64,000 nt of DNA from Vreelandella olivaria (GCA_004295565.1 AP019416.1:1364001-1428000), one strand, 5' to 3'; counted from the first letter of the stretch, positions 20,069 through 35,306 are shown. Notes: generated by a model not told the origin, from the sequence alone. A program made the numbers and translations.

Positions 20069-20348
20069 ATGACGATCTTGATTATTTGGCTTATCGCTTT
20101 TGCCTGATTGCTTATTTTACCTATCAGCGCTGGAATAGTGGCGTTAGCGAGGGGTTGGACAAAGTGTTGCCCGGTTTTTGAAAAGCCATGGCGACAACCG
20201 CTATCTATGGGTAATTACACTGGCAGTGCTGGGCGCCACTACCCTGGTGCAACCGGTGGAGATGCTGCTGGTCGTTATCCTGCTTGCCCTTATTGGCTGG
20301 GCTATTATGGCACTGGCGAGTTGGGCAGGTAATAAGACTCACCGTTAA
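20069..20348 (+). CDS. Small membrane protein, unknown, two frame breaks
   Basis: This gene is hidden by two breaks. From the ATG at 20069 (GGAG seven bases upstream), adding one T near 20100 and one near 20175 gives a protein of about 93 residues. It opens with a hydrophobic helix (MTILIIWLIAFCLIAYF), has a polar middle (QRWNSGVSEGLDKVLPG), then two more helices (WVITLAVLGATTLV and MLLVVILLALIGWAIMALA) and a basic end KTHR. A strong terminator follows at once. I recognise no family. Coherent topology and signals support it. Confidence 0.5.
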
Positions 20349-20361
20349 GCTGATTGTAGCT

Positions 20362-20400
20362 AAAAAGCCCGGCCATCCAATGAAGGTGGCCGGGCTTTTT
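20362..20400. terminator. Terminator between the small membrane gene and slyB
   Basis: AAAAAGCCCGGCCA pairs with TGGCCGGGCTTTTT, a perfect 14-base stem with A and T runs that works in both directions. Confidence 0.92.
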
Positions 20401-20430
20401 CTACTAACCGCTTTCGACTATCAATGCTGC

Positions 20431-20901
20431 TTAATAGGGTGCCACGCTCAGGTTGGCACCACTGCCGATTAGGCGAACACGCTGGCCAGCCTGGAATTGG
20501 CGGTCTGCACGCTGAACGACAACAATATCAGAGCCGTCATCACGACGAATTTCCATTTCCAGTGCATTGACGCGGTTAGTCGCATCTTCAGCGGCCGTAC
20601 CTGCCACTGCACCGCCCAGGGCGCCTGCCACTGTCGCCAATTGACGACCTGAACCGCCACCTACCTGGTTGCCTAAAAGGCCACCGATAATCGCACCGCC
20701 ACCACTACCTAAAAGACCGCCTGCACGGCTCTCTGCTTGAATCTGCACTGGGCGAACCGCCACGATAGTGCCATAAGTGACGCTTTGGCTTGTTTTGGCC
20801 TGGTTACCACTGTAGACATCGCCAGAGTAGCCTGATGTGTTGGCGCAGCCTGCGAGCGTGAGAATGCTCAGTGCGGCAATTGGGAGAAGAAGACGTTTCA
20901 T
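20431..20901 (-). CDS. slyB: Outer-membrane lipoprotein SlyB (glycine-zipper)
   Basis: This is a lipoprotein of 156 residues. The signal ends in LTLAGC with the lipidated Cys at 19. A YGTIVAVRPVQIQ segment is followed by a glycine-zipper pair of helices, GSGGGAIIGGLLGNQVGGG and VAGALGGAVAGTAAE, and a C-terminal beta part (QFQAGQRVRLIGSG). This layout is that of SlyB/Pcp, which stabilises outer-membrane proteins; the E. coli gene is under PhoPQ. The frame is intact and an AGGAGG-like site is weakly present (CTGGAGGTTTG). Confidence 0.9.
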   Translation of the reverse strand: MKRLLLPIAALSILTLAGCANTSGYSGDVYSGNQAKTSQSVTYGTIVAVRPVQIQAESRAGGLLGSGGGAIIGGLLGNQVGGGSGRQLATVAGALGGAVAGTAAEDATNRVNALEMEIRRDDGSDIVVVQRADRQFQAGQRVRLIGSGANLSVAPY

Positions 20902-21224
20902 TACAAACCTCCAGGGTGTCTATTTTGATAGCTGCCATCCATGTGGCTTTTATCACTATATCTGTCATCGATAGGGCAGACAAAAGGGTGGATTGCAGTT
21001 ATAGAACAGTGTTCGTTAAAGATAGCCGATGCCGACGCGTTTGACCAGCGATCGTTTAAAAAGATCAAAGCTGATAAAGCCATCGCCAGAAAATAGCTTA
21101 ATCGAGAGTCTAACAGTGTATTAAGAAAACAGTGTGCAAATACCGGTAGCCCATCAAAAACAGGAGGCCACATGGCCTCCTGTTGTTAGGGTTCGGTAAT
21201 GAAATAAGCCGTATTGCTTATGAA
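20902..21224. other. Gene-free stretch upstream of slyB
   Basis: This is probably the slyB promoter region plus the aceA terminator at its right end. I see no convincing gene; one open frame of 90 codons lacks a ribosome site and family likeness. Confidence 0.5.
21158..21186 (-). terminator. Terminator after aceA
   Basis: ACAGGAGGCC and GGCCTCCTGT pair around a short loop. On the minus strand the stem is followed by TTTTTGATGG, placing it about 40 bp after the aceA stop. Confidence 0.82.
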
Positions 21225-22820
21225 TTAACCGAACTGATTCATGGTGTTGTCTTTGCCGCCAGCTTTCAGTGCTGCATCGCCGTGGAAGAACTCTTTGTGG
21301 TCATCACCGATATTGGAACCCGCCATATCCTGGTGGCGTACGGTGGCGATTCCCTGACGAATTTCCTGGCGTTGTACGCCTTTTACGTAGGCCAGCATGC
21401 CTTCGTCGCCGAAGTAGCCTTTCGCTAGATTGTCGGTGGACAGGGCGGCCGTGTGGTACGTCGGCAGCGTGATCAAGTGGTGGAAGATGCCCGCTTCGCG
21501 AGACGAGTCGCGCTGGAAATTGCGCGTCCACTCATCGGCCAACTGACCAAGCTCGGTCTCGTCATACTCGGCGCTCATCAGCTTGTCACGCTGGTAAGCC
21601 GATACATCTTTACCCTCTTCCTGCCAGGCATCGAAGACCTGCTGGCGGAAGTTGAGTGTCCAGTTGAACGACGGTGAGTTGTTGTAGACCAGCTTGGCAT
21701 CCGGCACGACCTCGCGAATCCGGTTGACCATGCTGGCGATCTGGCCTACGTGGGGCTTCTCGGTTTCGATCCACAGCAGATCAGCACCGTTTTGCAGGCT
21801 GGTGATACAGTCAAGAATAACGCGATCTTCGCCAGTGCCGGGTTTGAACTGGTAGAGGCCCGAAGCGAGACGCTTGGGTTTCACCAGTTTGCCGTTCTGT
21901 TTGATGACGACATCGCCGTTGTTGATGTCGGCAGCATTCTCAATGACATCGCCATCCAGGAAGCTGTTGTACTGGTCGCCGAGATCGCCTGGCTCATTGG
22001 TGACGGCAATTTTCTGCGTCAAACCTGCGCCCAGAGAGTCGGTACGCGCCACGATAACGCCATCTTCAATGCCGAGTTCCAAAAGGCGTAACGCACGGCG
22101 TTGATTTTGGCCAGGAAGTCCTCATGGGGCACGGTAACTTTGCCGTCCTGGTGACCGCACTGCTTCTCATCAGAGACCTGGTTTTCCAGTTGAATACAGC
22201 AGGCGCCTGCTTGAATAAACTTCTTGGCCAACAGGTAAGTGGCTTCTGCGTTACCGAACCCTGCGTCGATATCGGCAATAATCGGTACGATATGGGTCTC
22301 AAAGTTGTCGATTTTGCTGATCAGTTCCTGCTCTTTACCGCTGTCACCAGCTTCTTTGGCTTCGTCCAGAGCGCGGAACAGGTGGTTAAGTTCCCAAGCA
22401 TCGGCTTGCTTTAGGAAAGTGTAGAGTTCTTCGATCAGATCGGCCACAGAGGTTTTTCGTGCATCGACTGGTCGGGCAGTGGGCCAAACTCGGAGCGTAG
22501 CGCGGCCACCATCCAGCCTGACAGGTAGAGGTAGCTACGTTTGGTGGTGCCAAAATGCTTTTGATCGAGATAAGCTTCTGTTGACCGATAAACCCATGCC
22601 AGCAGCCTAGTGACTGGGTGTACTGTGCGGTATCAGCATCGTAGGCGGCCATATCTTCGCGCATGATTTTGGCAGTGTAGCGAGCAATGTCCAGGCCGGT
22701 GTGAAAGCGGTTTTGAGCGCGCATACGGGCGGCGTACTCAGGTTTGATAGCTTCCCATTTGCCGCCTTGTGCTTCGCGCAGTTGGGCCATGGCTTTGATA
22801 TCGTCGAGCAGTCCTGACAT
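21225..22820 (-). CDS. aceA: Isocitrate lyase, long form, two frame breaks
   Basis: This enzyme splits isocitrate into succinate and glyoxylate in the glyoxylate shunt. The restored length of about 531 residues is that of the Pseudomonas-type long isocitrate lyase. The catalytic motif is KQCGH, within DEKQCGHQDGKVTVP, where the short-form enzymes have KKCGH. The aspartates of PIIADIDAGFGN bind magnesium. Breaks lie near 22500-22560 and 22080. The start is MSGLLDDIKAMAQL at 22820. The branch-point rival icd lies 7 kb away. Confidence 0.93.
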
Positions 22821-23182
22821 GAGCTTACCCTCTTCGTTTATGTTGGCAGTTCTTAAATGCTGGTGTCGTTTCGCCAATCAGTGCTTGCTAATGCTGCACC
22901 TGCGAAGTTGTATTCAGCATCATTCAATTTCGCGTTTCTGTCTCTAAGTCAATCGTCTCTAAACCCATTGTCTTGGGTACTAGAGATATCAGTGCTAAAT
23001 ACATCCGATACAGCGTCGTGGGTTTGAAGCATTTGCTACATCGCCATAACGCTGCAATGCAACAACTATCCACTAGGAGAGCGCATTCAACAATTGACAC
23101 TTGGAGGCATAGGGCGTTGTAACCCGACTACAGTGGGGTGGGAAAGCGGTGGGTTTGTGTAGTGGTTTTTCGTCAGGAGGGC

Positions 23183-23212
23183 ATAAAAAAGCACTGCCGA
23201 GGCAGTGCTAGA
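23183..23212 (-). terminator. Terminator for the roxA-GNAT genes
   Basis: GCACTGCC and GGCAGTGC form a tight stem at 23191-23208. On the minus strand it is followed by TTTTTT, the right direction to end transcripts of the GNAT gene, 190 bp upstream of it. Confidence 0.85.
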
Positions 23213-23313
23213 GATTAATTGTAAATAAAATGTGCAGAAAGAGGATCGGAATCGGCCCGTAGCGGGGGTCTTTTGCCATGGCCGAAAAACAGTTCCCTAC
23301 CTTTCCGGCATTC

Positions 23314-23377
23314 CCGCCATCCATGGCGGTCAGAGGCAAAAGTAGCGCCCATGGATGGGTTTACAGCGCCCCGCGGA
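23314..23377. repeat. Palindromic dispersed repeat, copy A
   Basis: This copy contains the palindrome CCGCCATCCATGGCGG (23314-23329) and a 31-base core (23341-23371). The core matches the complement of 61438-61468 at 29 of 31 positions. Nearby TCTTTTGCC and GGCAAAAG form a further inverted pair. It is probably a multi-copy intergenic element. Confidence 0.75.
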
Positions 23378-23400
23378 GGATTGATCCGATTCGGTGCCTA

Positions 23401-23838
23401 CTAGGGTTGAAACTCCGTAAGCGATAACGTCATCTCTCGGTGAGGAATGCCCGCATCCATAAACTCATCGCCGTGGGCGGCGAAGCCTAGCCGTTCATAA
23501 AATGCCAGCGCGTGAACCTGAGCGCTGAGGGCCACCTCAGTGTGGCCTGCATGGCGGGCTGCTTCAATCGCAGCCTGCATCAGCAGTTCACCAATACCAG
23601 AACCACGCGCTTCGGCGAGCACCGCGACGCGGCCAATATGCGCATCGGGCAGCAGGCGTGCGGTGCCGACTGGCTGCCCGTCAAGGAGCGCCAAAAAGTG
23701 TTGGCATTCAGGATCCAAGCCATCCCACTCCTCATCCTGAGGCACGTTTTGCTCTTCAATGAATACCTTGCGCCGGATTTCGCTGGCAGCCTGCCCCAGT
23801 GTCTTCCAGTCGCCGGTACTGATGTGGGTGATCGCCAT
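23401..23838 (-). CDS. GNAT family N-acetyltransferase
   Basis: This acetyl-CoA-dependent acetyltransferase has 145 residues and an intact frame. The acetyl-CoA-binding motif A reads IGRVAVLAEARGSGIGELLM (R-x-x-G-x-G/A as RGSGIG). The C-terminal LSAQVHALAFYERLGFAAHGDEF is typical of the YjcF/ElaA-like branch. The acceptor substrate is unknown. Its ATG overlaps the roxA stop as TAATG, so it is translated with roxA. A ribosome-linked target is a speculation from that pairing only. Confidence 0.87.
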   Translation of the reverse strand: MAITHISTGDWKTLGQAASEIRRKVFIEEQNVPQDEEWDGLDPECQHFLALLDGQPVGTARLLPDAHIGRVAVLAEARGSGIGELLMQAAIEAARHAGHTEVALSAQVHALAFYERLGFAAHGDEFMDAGIPHREMTLSLTEFQP

Positions 23839-25028
23839 TAATACCCCTCGTCGTCGTCACCTTCATCGCTCATAAAACCAAGGCTGCCGGTATTGACCAA
23901 CTGCGTGATGAGCGTAGCTGCACCGTCAAGCTCGAGGTCTTCGGCGTAGAGCGGCGTGGTGTCGGCAAGTCGCTTGGCTAACTCAGTAGAACAGGCGTGG
24001 CCATCGCCATCGACAAATAGCGTGGTGCCGCTGGCGTCGTGCCGCCAGGCAAAGCGTGAGCCGGGCATATGGTAGAGCGGATCGCCTTCTTGTAGTTGAG
24101 CAACAAGCGCCGCTTCGTCCATCGGCGTTTCAAGCGGTACCACTTGGTCGACATATTTTGGCTGGGTCATTACCCGACCAAACCACTGGGCAACTTGGGT
24201 GGGGTTATCCAGTGTCGATATAATCAGCTGGCGCATACGCTCAACGGCGGCGTCATCCAACTCACCTATCTGCTGGGCAGGCGCCATGCCCGCATCACTG
24301 TAACGCTGGGAGGCGGGAAGCTGTTCGCCCAAATAGTCGGCGTAGGAGGTGATTGCCTCATCGGCAGAAGGGGCGCGGAAACCAACCGAGATGGTCATGC
24401 AGTCATCGCTTTGGCTCACGCCGTGATGCGCCCAGCCGGGAGGGAGATAGAGCATGTCGCCGGGATCAAGCACCCAGTCGGAGTCGGGCTCTACGGTGAA
24501 CTCTTTCAGAATGCGCAGATCGATGCCTTGGATGATCGGTGCATCTTCGGTCAGCTTACCGCCCAACTGCCAGCGACGATGGCCGCTGGCTTGGAGTAAA
24601 AACACATCGTATTGATCGATATGCGCGCCTACATTGCCGCCAGGGGGCGCGTAGCTGATCATCACATCATCGAGCCGCCAGCGCGGCAGGAAGTCAAATT
24701 CGTCCAGTAGTGCCGCCACCGATGGAACGTAGTGGTCAACCGCCTGCACTAAAAGACTCCAGTTCTGTTCCGGAAGGCGTTCAAAGGTGGCCTCATCAAA
24801 GGGGCCGTGAGAGACCTGCCAAGGGCCATCCGGGCCCTCTTCTTCGACCAAACGCGCTTCAACGCCAGGTTCACAGGCGAGACCGGCCAGCTCATCGGCT
24901 TCAATCGGGCTGATGAAGTCGGGCATTGCGCCACGGATCAGCAGCGGCTTTTGCTGCCAATAGTTGGCCAGAAAGTCTGCGGCGGTAAGATCGCCCAGCA
25001 AGGTTAACGGCTTATCGTGATGGTTCAT
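23838..25028 (-). CDS. roxA: Ribosomal protein uL16 arginine hydroxylase RoxA (YcfD)
   Basis: This is a JmjC-type 2-oxoglutarate/Fe(II) oxygenase that hydroxylates an arginine of ribosomal protein uL16. It has 396 residues and an intact frame. Iron ligands are H136 and D138 in GAHIDQYDVFLLQ and a histidine in PPGWAHHGVS (about 201). HRRWQLGG just after the HxD motif is family-typical. The C-terminal part is the winged-helix dimer domain. It lies between purB and the GNAT gene, an order also known in Pseudomonas. An AGGGCATG-type site precedes the start. Confidence 0.93.
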   Translation of the reverse strand: MNHHDKPLTLLGDLTAADFLANYWQQKPLLIRGAMPDFISPIEADELAGLACEPGVEARLVEEEGPDGPWQVSHGPFDEATFERLPEQNWSLLVQAVDHYVPSVAALLDEFDFLPRWRLDDVMISYAPPGGNVGAHIDQYDVFLLQASGHRRWQLGGKLTEDAPIIQGIDLRILKEFTVEPDSDWVLDPGDMLYLPPGWAHHGVSQSDDCMTISVGFRAPSADEAITSYADYLGEQLPASQRYSDAGMAPAQQIGELDDAAVERMRQLIISTLDNPTQVAQWFGRVMTQPKYVDQVVPLETPMDEAALVAQLQEGDPLYHMPGSRFAWRHDASGTTLFVDGDGHACSTELAKRLADTTPLYAEDLELDGAATLITQLVNTGSLGFMSDEGDDDEGY

Positions 25029-25075
25029 GGCATGCCCTGGCGTTAGTAAGTTGGCGTCATTAAGTAAAGGTGGCG

Positions 25076-26508
<1,433 letters not shown>

Positions 26509-26524
26509 TCAATTAGGGAGTGGC

Positions 26525-27161
26525 CTAGCTGAGGCTGTCCAGCGCCCGGCGTAGCGCTTTGCGCTGGAATACCAGCTTCCAGCGTCGCCCGCCTTGCTGG
26601 TGCCACAGTAGCCCAAAGCGAATGCCGGCCATTAAGCAGGCGCGTACACGCTCGGGCATCATGCGGCTCTGCAGTAGCGACGGGTCGCCCTGAACCACAA
26701 TGCGGGTTTTAAAGGTTGAGATAGTTTCCTGGTACGCTTCCCCGAGGCTGGCGACCACGTTTTCGTGGGTAGTGCCAAAGTGTTCAGCCTGGCCCTGAAT
26801 ACGGGTTAATTTTGCCCCAGCGTATCCATCATGTCGTTATTGGTGCGCAGCTTATTCATCAGCATCAGCAGCGAGAAACCGTAACGCAGCACCACTGGAT
26901 TCGCTTGTTTGCGCCCCACCAGGGCTTCCAAGGTATCCAGGCCTCGGCGCAAGTTGTTGGGGTGCCCACCATAAATTGCTTCAAAGCTTTCTGGATTAGT
27001 ATCCACGGTGGCTTCAATCAGCGTTTCCCAGGCGCGCGGGTCGACCTGGCCGGTGCGGGCGAGTTCGTCAACCAGACTGGCGGCCTGAAACACGCCCGCC
27101 AAAGCAAGTGCTTGACGGGCGGCCGGGGAGTCAGGGGCGCGATGAATCGGAGTGGTGGGAT

Positions 27162-27165
<4 letters not shown>
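26525..27165 (-). CDS. hflD: HflD homologue, one frame break
   Basis: This helical protein of about 213 residues is named for affecting lambda lysogenisation in E. coli; its general role is unclear. Family segments are [22 protein letters not shown] and [12 protein letters not shown] in the first part, and [25 protein letters not shown] in the second. A break near 26815 joins LGQ(N) to [10 protein letters not shown]. The ATG overlaps the mnmA stop as ATGA. The order mnmA-hflD-purB is conserved from E. coli. Confidence 0.92.
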
Positions 27166-28381
<1,216 letters not shown>

Positions 28382-28414
28382 TTATACACGATGGGGGTAA
28401 TGGCTTCGAGTGCT

Positions 28415-28852
28415 TCACTCGCGAATCACCGAGAGGGGATAGCAAGTCCCGCTGAGCGCATCCTCGATACGTTTGAGTACCAGCGGGCTGCGTAGGCGCG
28501 CCTGCTGATCGAGCGAGCGTATTTGCTCAATGGTAAGCCAGTGGGTGGCGAGGATATCCGGGTCGAGGGGAGATCGAGTTGCTGAAGCGGCTCAGCAATG
28601 AAGCCGTGACTATGGAAGGTTTCTCCAGTGCTGGTATGAAAACATACAGGCCCAGGTAACCGGTAAGTGATACCTGCCAGGCAGTCTCTTCCACTACCTC
28701 GCGTAGAATGGCCGCTACGGGGCCTTCGCCGGGTTCAATATGCCCAGCGGGCTGATTAAACACACTCTGCGGGCCGCCGCGCTGCTCTTCCACCATCAAA
28801 AACGCTCACCCTGCTGAATCACGCAGGCGGCCGTGCTACGAATAAGGCTCAT
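28415..28852 (-). CDS. nudJ: NUDIX hydrolase NudJ, frame broken
   Basis: This is a small phosphohydrolase of the NudJ type, which in E. coli acts on nucleotides and HMP pyrophosphate. The Nudix box reads GHIEPGEGPVAAILREVVEE in one frame. The start MSLIRSTAACVIQQGERF is in another frame, broken near 28797. The C-terminus DILATHWLTIEQIRSL...YPLSVIRE is in a third, broken near 28570-28640, and stops at 28415. The restored length is about 145 residues. It sits between mnmA and rluE as in other gammaproteobacteria. Confidence 0.85.
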
Positions 28853-29482
28853 CAGGGTTTCCTGCGTTTTGTGGTGGGCCGTGCGCTGTTTTGTCGGCTG
28901 AGCGACTCGCCGGTTTGGGGCCGTATTAGCAGGCTGGGGCGCGTGCAAGGTCTCTTTGCGCCATTCGCCAGGGGCTAGACCATCCAGCCGCCAGGGGCCA
29001 ATGGCCACACGAATCAAACGCAGTGTTGGAAAGCCTACATGGGCGGTCATACGGCGCACTTGGCGGTTACGGCCTTCGCTGATGGTGAGCTCCAGCCAAC
29101 TGGTCGACGGATGGCGTTTGGGGTCGATGACGGGTTGGCGCGGCGCAATCGTCGGGGGGAGTATTCGGCGCGCCTTGGCTGGCTGCGTTGGGCCATCTTT
29201 CAGCGTCACCCCTTGACGCAGCGCTTTCAGCGCTGCGTCACTAATCTCACCTTCCACCTGAGCCCAGTAGGTTTTGGGCTGTTTGTAACGCGGGTGAGTG
29301 ATACGGTGAATCAATTCGCCGTCATCGCTGAGCAGCAGCAGGCCTTCCGAGTCGTAGTCAAGGCGTCCGGCGGCGTACACGCCCGGCACAGTAATGACAT
29401 CGGCTAATGTGGCACGCGCCTGTTTGTCGGTAAACTGAGAGAGCATACGATAGGGTTTATGCAGTAAATATAAGGTACTCAT
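28853..29482 (-). CDS. rluE: 23S rRNA pseudouridine synthase RluE, 3' end uncertain
   Basis: This RsuA-family enzyme makes pseudouridine at position 2457 of 23S rRNA. The catalytic aspartate lies in AAGRLDYDSEGLLLLSDDG, and the family motif SEGRNRQVRRM is present. The start MSTLYLLHKPYRMLSQF is at 29482. As read there is no stop before nudJ; the frame continues into the NudJ start. Either a base error hides the stop (TGATG lies in another frame at the junction, TAA in the third) or the two are fused. The former is more likely given the error pattern here. Confidence 0.88.
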
Positions 29483-29726
29483 GATCTCTTTATGGGGTTG
29501 CCCTTGATTTGTCGACAATCTCTCATGCGATTAAAATGCTGCGCTGGTATACTTTTCAAACATCGTTTCAACAGCTATTCCAGTAACCAGCTCAACAACC
29601 ACCGATCAATAACCTAGAAAGCCAAATAAAACGGCCCCGCCTGCTTCGCGGCATGGTCTCTCGTTGAATGAGTCGCGTTGCTCAGGGTCTTTATAATCAC
29701 AGCGATAGAAAAGAGGTTAACGCAAA

Positions 29727-31964
<2,238 letters not shown>

Positions 31965-32035
31965 CGCTGGCAAGAAAGGCGTTTCACAAGCACGCTGCGC
32001 GGCCCTTGGGCGAGGCGCATGAAAACGCTGTGATA

Positions 32036-32068
32036 TCCCTCGCCCACCCTGGTGGGCGAGGGTTTTAT
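32036..32068 (+). terminator. Terminator after icd
   Basis: CCCTCGCCCACC and GGTGGGCGAGGG form a 12-base stem with a very short loop, followed by TTTTAT. Confidence 0.9.
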
Positions 32069-32239
32069 CTTATTGAATGTGTTAATTTTGTACTTTCCAT
32101 GAACCCTTGCTGATCGGCAGCGTCTGAAGGTAGACAACATCCTTTAGATTTCCATCGGTCAGTGTTGAGACAACCAACCGTGTTGCTTATGCCCAACCAA
32201 AATAGACCATGCTTGGCCCTGCGACCCGTACTTGCGGGG

Positions 32240-32562
32240 ATGACACGGCCAAATATGCCTGATGAAGATGGCGATATAGCGGTGCAGTCAGCAGAACCGG
32301 CGCTGGCACAACCGCCGCTTTATAAGGTAGTACTTCACAATGACGACTACACGCCTATGGAATTTGTCATTGAAGTGCTGCAAGATTTTTTAATATGGAT
32401 AGTGAGACGGCCGTTCAGGTCATGCTCGCTGTACATACCCAAGGAAAGGGCACTTGTGGCGTGTTTACGCGCGATATAGCTGAAACCAAAAGCTATCAGG
32501 TCAATGAATATGCCCGTGAGTGTGAGCACCCGTTGATAAGTGATATTGAGGCCGCCAATTAG
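32240..32562 (+). CDS. clpS: ClpS adaptor, one frame break
   Basis: This adaptor hands N-degron proteins to ClpAP. The binding-pocket motif [13 protein letters not shown] is clear, followed after the break by [24 protein letters not shown]. The frame changes in the T-run at about 32385; seven T instead of six restores it. The end is a TAG at 32560-32562. The start is uncertain, with ATGs at 32240 and 32255; the longer gives 107 residues. clpA follows 140 bp later. Confidence 0.93.
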
Positions 32563-32701
32563 AAACGTTGAGAAATAATTGGTGGTGAGGCTTGCAACCG
32601 TGCCATTTGTACCCGATGTTGAGAGTGCCGGTCGATTAAACTGATCCGACGCAAGCCCTAGGTGGTTATACGCCCTAGGTAGTAGCGAAAAGGGGACTGC
32701 C

Positions 32702-34997
32702 ATGCTGAGCAAAGAACTTGAAATGACCCTGAACACGGCCTTCACCGTGGCGCGTTCAAAGCGCCATGAGTTTATGACCGTTGAGCACCTGCTGCTAGCG
32801 TTGCTAGATAATGCCTCAGCGGTAGACGTACTGAAGGCCTGCGGGGCGAACCTCGACAAGCTGCGGTCCGATCTGCAGGATTTTATTAACTCGACTACGC
32901 CACTGATCCCAGAAGGCCAGGGTGATCGCGAGACCCAGCCGACGCTCGGTTTTCAACGTGTTTTACAGCGGGCGGTCTTCCACGTTCAGTCTTCTGGCAA
33001 AAGCGAAGTGTCTGGCGCCAATGTGCTGGTGGCGATTTTCTCCGAACAAGAGAGCCAGGCGGTTTACTTCCTTAAGCAACAGAGCGTTGCACGGGTAGAT
33101 GCCGTCAATTATATCGCCCACGGCATCTCCAAAGTGGCTGGTCACGGGCCTTCTCCCGCCCCCTCTTCATCAGAGAGTGAAGACGCGGAAGAGGGCGGCA
33201 ATGAGGGCGCTGCGCACCCGCTCACGGGCTACGCTACCAACCTGAATGAACAGGCGCGGCTGGGTAAAATTGATCCGCTGATTGGCCGTGACCACGAGCT
33301 TGAGCGCGTGGTGCAAATCCTGGCCCGGCGGCGCAAGAATAATCCGCTGCTGGTTGGTGAAGCAGGCGTGGGTAAAACCGCAGTGGCCGAAGGCCTGGCC
33401 AAGCGTATCGTTGAAGAAGACGTGCCTGACGTGATTGCCGATGCGGTGGTCTACTCGCTGGACATGGGTGCGCTACTGGCTGGCACCAAGTACCGCGGCG
33501 ATTTTGAAAAGCGCCTCAAGAGTCTGCTGAGCGAGCTACGCAAACAGCCTAATGCGGTGCTGTTCATCGATGAGATCCACACGGTGATTGGCGCAGGCGC
33601 TGCCTCTGGTGGTGTAATGGATGCGTCTAACCTGCTCAAACCACTGCTCTCTTCGGGCGAGCTGCGCTGCATTGGCTCAACCACCTTCCAAGAGTTCCGC
33701 GGCATCTTTGAGAAAGATCGCGCCCTGGCGCGGCGTTTCCAGAAAGTGGATGTGATGGCGCCGTCGGTTGACGACACTATCAAGATTCTCAAAGGGTTGC
33801 GTTCTCGCTTTGAAGAGCATCACGAACTGAAGTATACCGATGGCGCGCTTGAGAGCGCGGCACGTTTGGCGGATCGTTACATCAACGACCGCTTCCTGCC
33901 CGACAAAGCGATTGATGTGATTGACGAAGCGGGGCTCACCAGCGACTGTTGCCACCCGAAGTTCGCGCCAAGACCATCGATGTCGAGCAGGTGGAAGCCG
34001 TCGTGGCATCGATTGCGCGTATTCCGCCGAAGAGTGTTTCAAGCTCTGACCGCAAGCTGCTCGAGAAGCTGGATCGTGACCTGAAAATGCTGGTGTTCGG
34101 CCAGGATGAGGCAATCGATAGTCTCTCCGCGGCTATTAAACTTTCCCGGGCCGGGCTTAAATCTCCGATAAGCCCGTGGGTAGCTTCCTGTTTGCAGGCC
34201 CCACCGGTGTGGGTAAAACCGAAGTGGCCAAACAGCTTGCGCATATCATGGGCATCGAGCTGGTGCGCTTTGATATGTCCGAGTATATGGAGCGTCACAC
34301 CGTATCGCGCCTGATTGGTGCGCCTCCGGGCTACGTCGGTTACGATCAGGGTGGCCTGCTGACCGAAGCGGTGACCAAGCAACCGCACTGCGTACTGCTA
34401 TTGGATGAGATTGAGAAAGCCCACCCGGAAGTCTTTAACCTGCTGCTGCAGGTCATGGATCACGGTCGTTTAACGGATAATAATGGCCGCGAAGCGGACT
34501 TCCGCCACGTTATTCTGATTATGACCTCTAACGCCGGGGCTGAGCAGGCGTCGCGCCGCTCCATTGGCTTCCAGCATCAAGATCACTCCACCGATGCCAT
34601 GGAAGTGATCCGCCGCACCTTCTCGCCGGAATTCCGCAACCGTCTGGATGGCATCATTCAGTTCCATTCGCTGCCGGTTTCGGTAGTGCGCAATGTCGTC
34701 GACAAGTTCTTGATCGAACTGCAGGCGCAGTTGGACGAGAAGCGTGTTCAGCTGGATGTGGACGATATGGCGCGGGATTGGCTGGCCGATAAAGGCTATG
34801 ATCCTGATATGGGCGCACGGCCAATGGCACGCCTCATTCAAGAGAAGCTGAAGAAGCCACTAGCCGAGATGATTCTGTTTGGCGAGTTGGCAGACCAGGG
34901 CGGCATTGTTCATGTCAGCCTGGAAGAGGGCGAGTTGCACCTTCCACTGAGACTGAAATGGCAGATGCGCCCTGAAAAGGGCGCTAAGCCGCATTGA
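32702..34997 (+). CDS. clpA: ATP-dependent Clp protease ATPase ClpA, frame broken
   Basis: This AAA+ unfoldase feeds ClpP. It has two N-terminal Clp repeats ([19 protein letters not shown], which binds ClpS), then an acidic linker, D1 with Walker [11 protein letters not shown] and Walker [10 protein letters not shown], and D2 with Walker [11 protein letters not shown] and Walker [12 protein letters not shown]. Breaks lie near 33945 and 34165. The restored length of about 765 residues matches ClpA. The start at 32702 follows AAGGGGA. The C-terminus ends with a basic tail. Confidence 0.95.
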
Positions 34998-35020
34998 CGC
35001 CATTGATCTAGATTGCATAA

Positions 35021-35056
35021 AAACGCAGCGCCCTGTCCTTGACGGGGCGTTGTCGT
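35021..35056. terminator. Terminator between clpA and infA
   Basis: CGCCCTGTC and GACGGGGCG pair with one G-T wobble. On the minus strand the stem is followed by TTTTT, ending infA; it may also serve clpA. Confidence 0.75.
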
Positions 35057-35088
35057 TCTTAGTCAGCCGTCATCAACCCGCTGAGGGC

Positions 35089-35306
<218 letters not shown>

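Larger units (their letters stand above)
22821..23400. other. Gene-free stretch between aceA and the GNAT gene
   Basis: These 580 bases hold the aceA promoter region, a minus-strand terminator at 23183-23212 and a composite palindromic repeat at about 23260-23377. No coding potential is evident. Confidence 0.6.

Noticed and set aside
20901-21173. Open frame of 90 codons upstream of slyB
   Set aside because: It crosses the aceA terminator, has no ribosome site and lies in promoter DNA.
24096-24599. Open frame of 167 codons opposite roxA
   Set aside because: It is a mirror of a conserved gene with no ribosome site and no recognisable domain.
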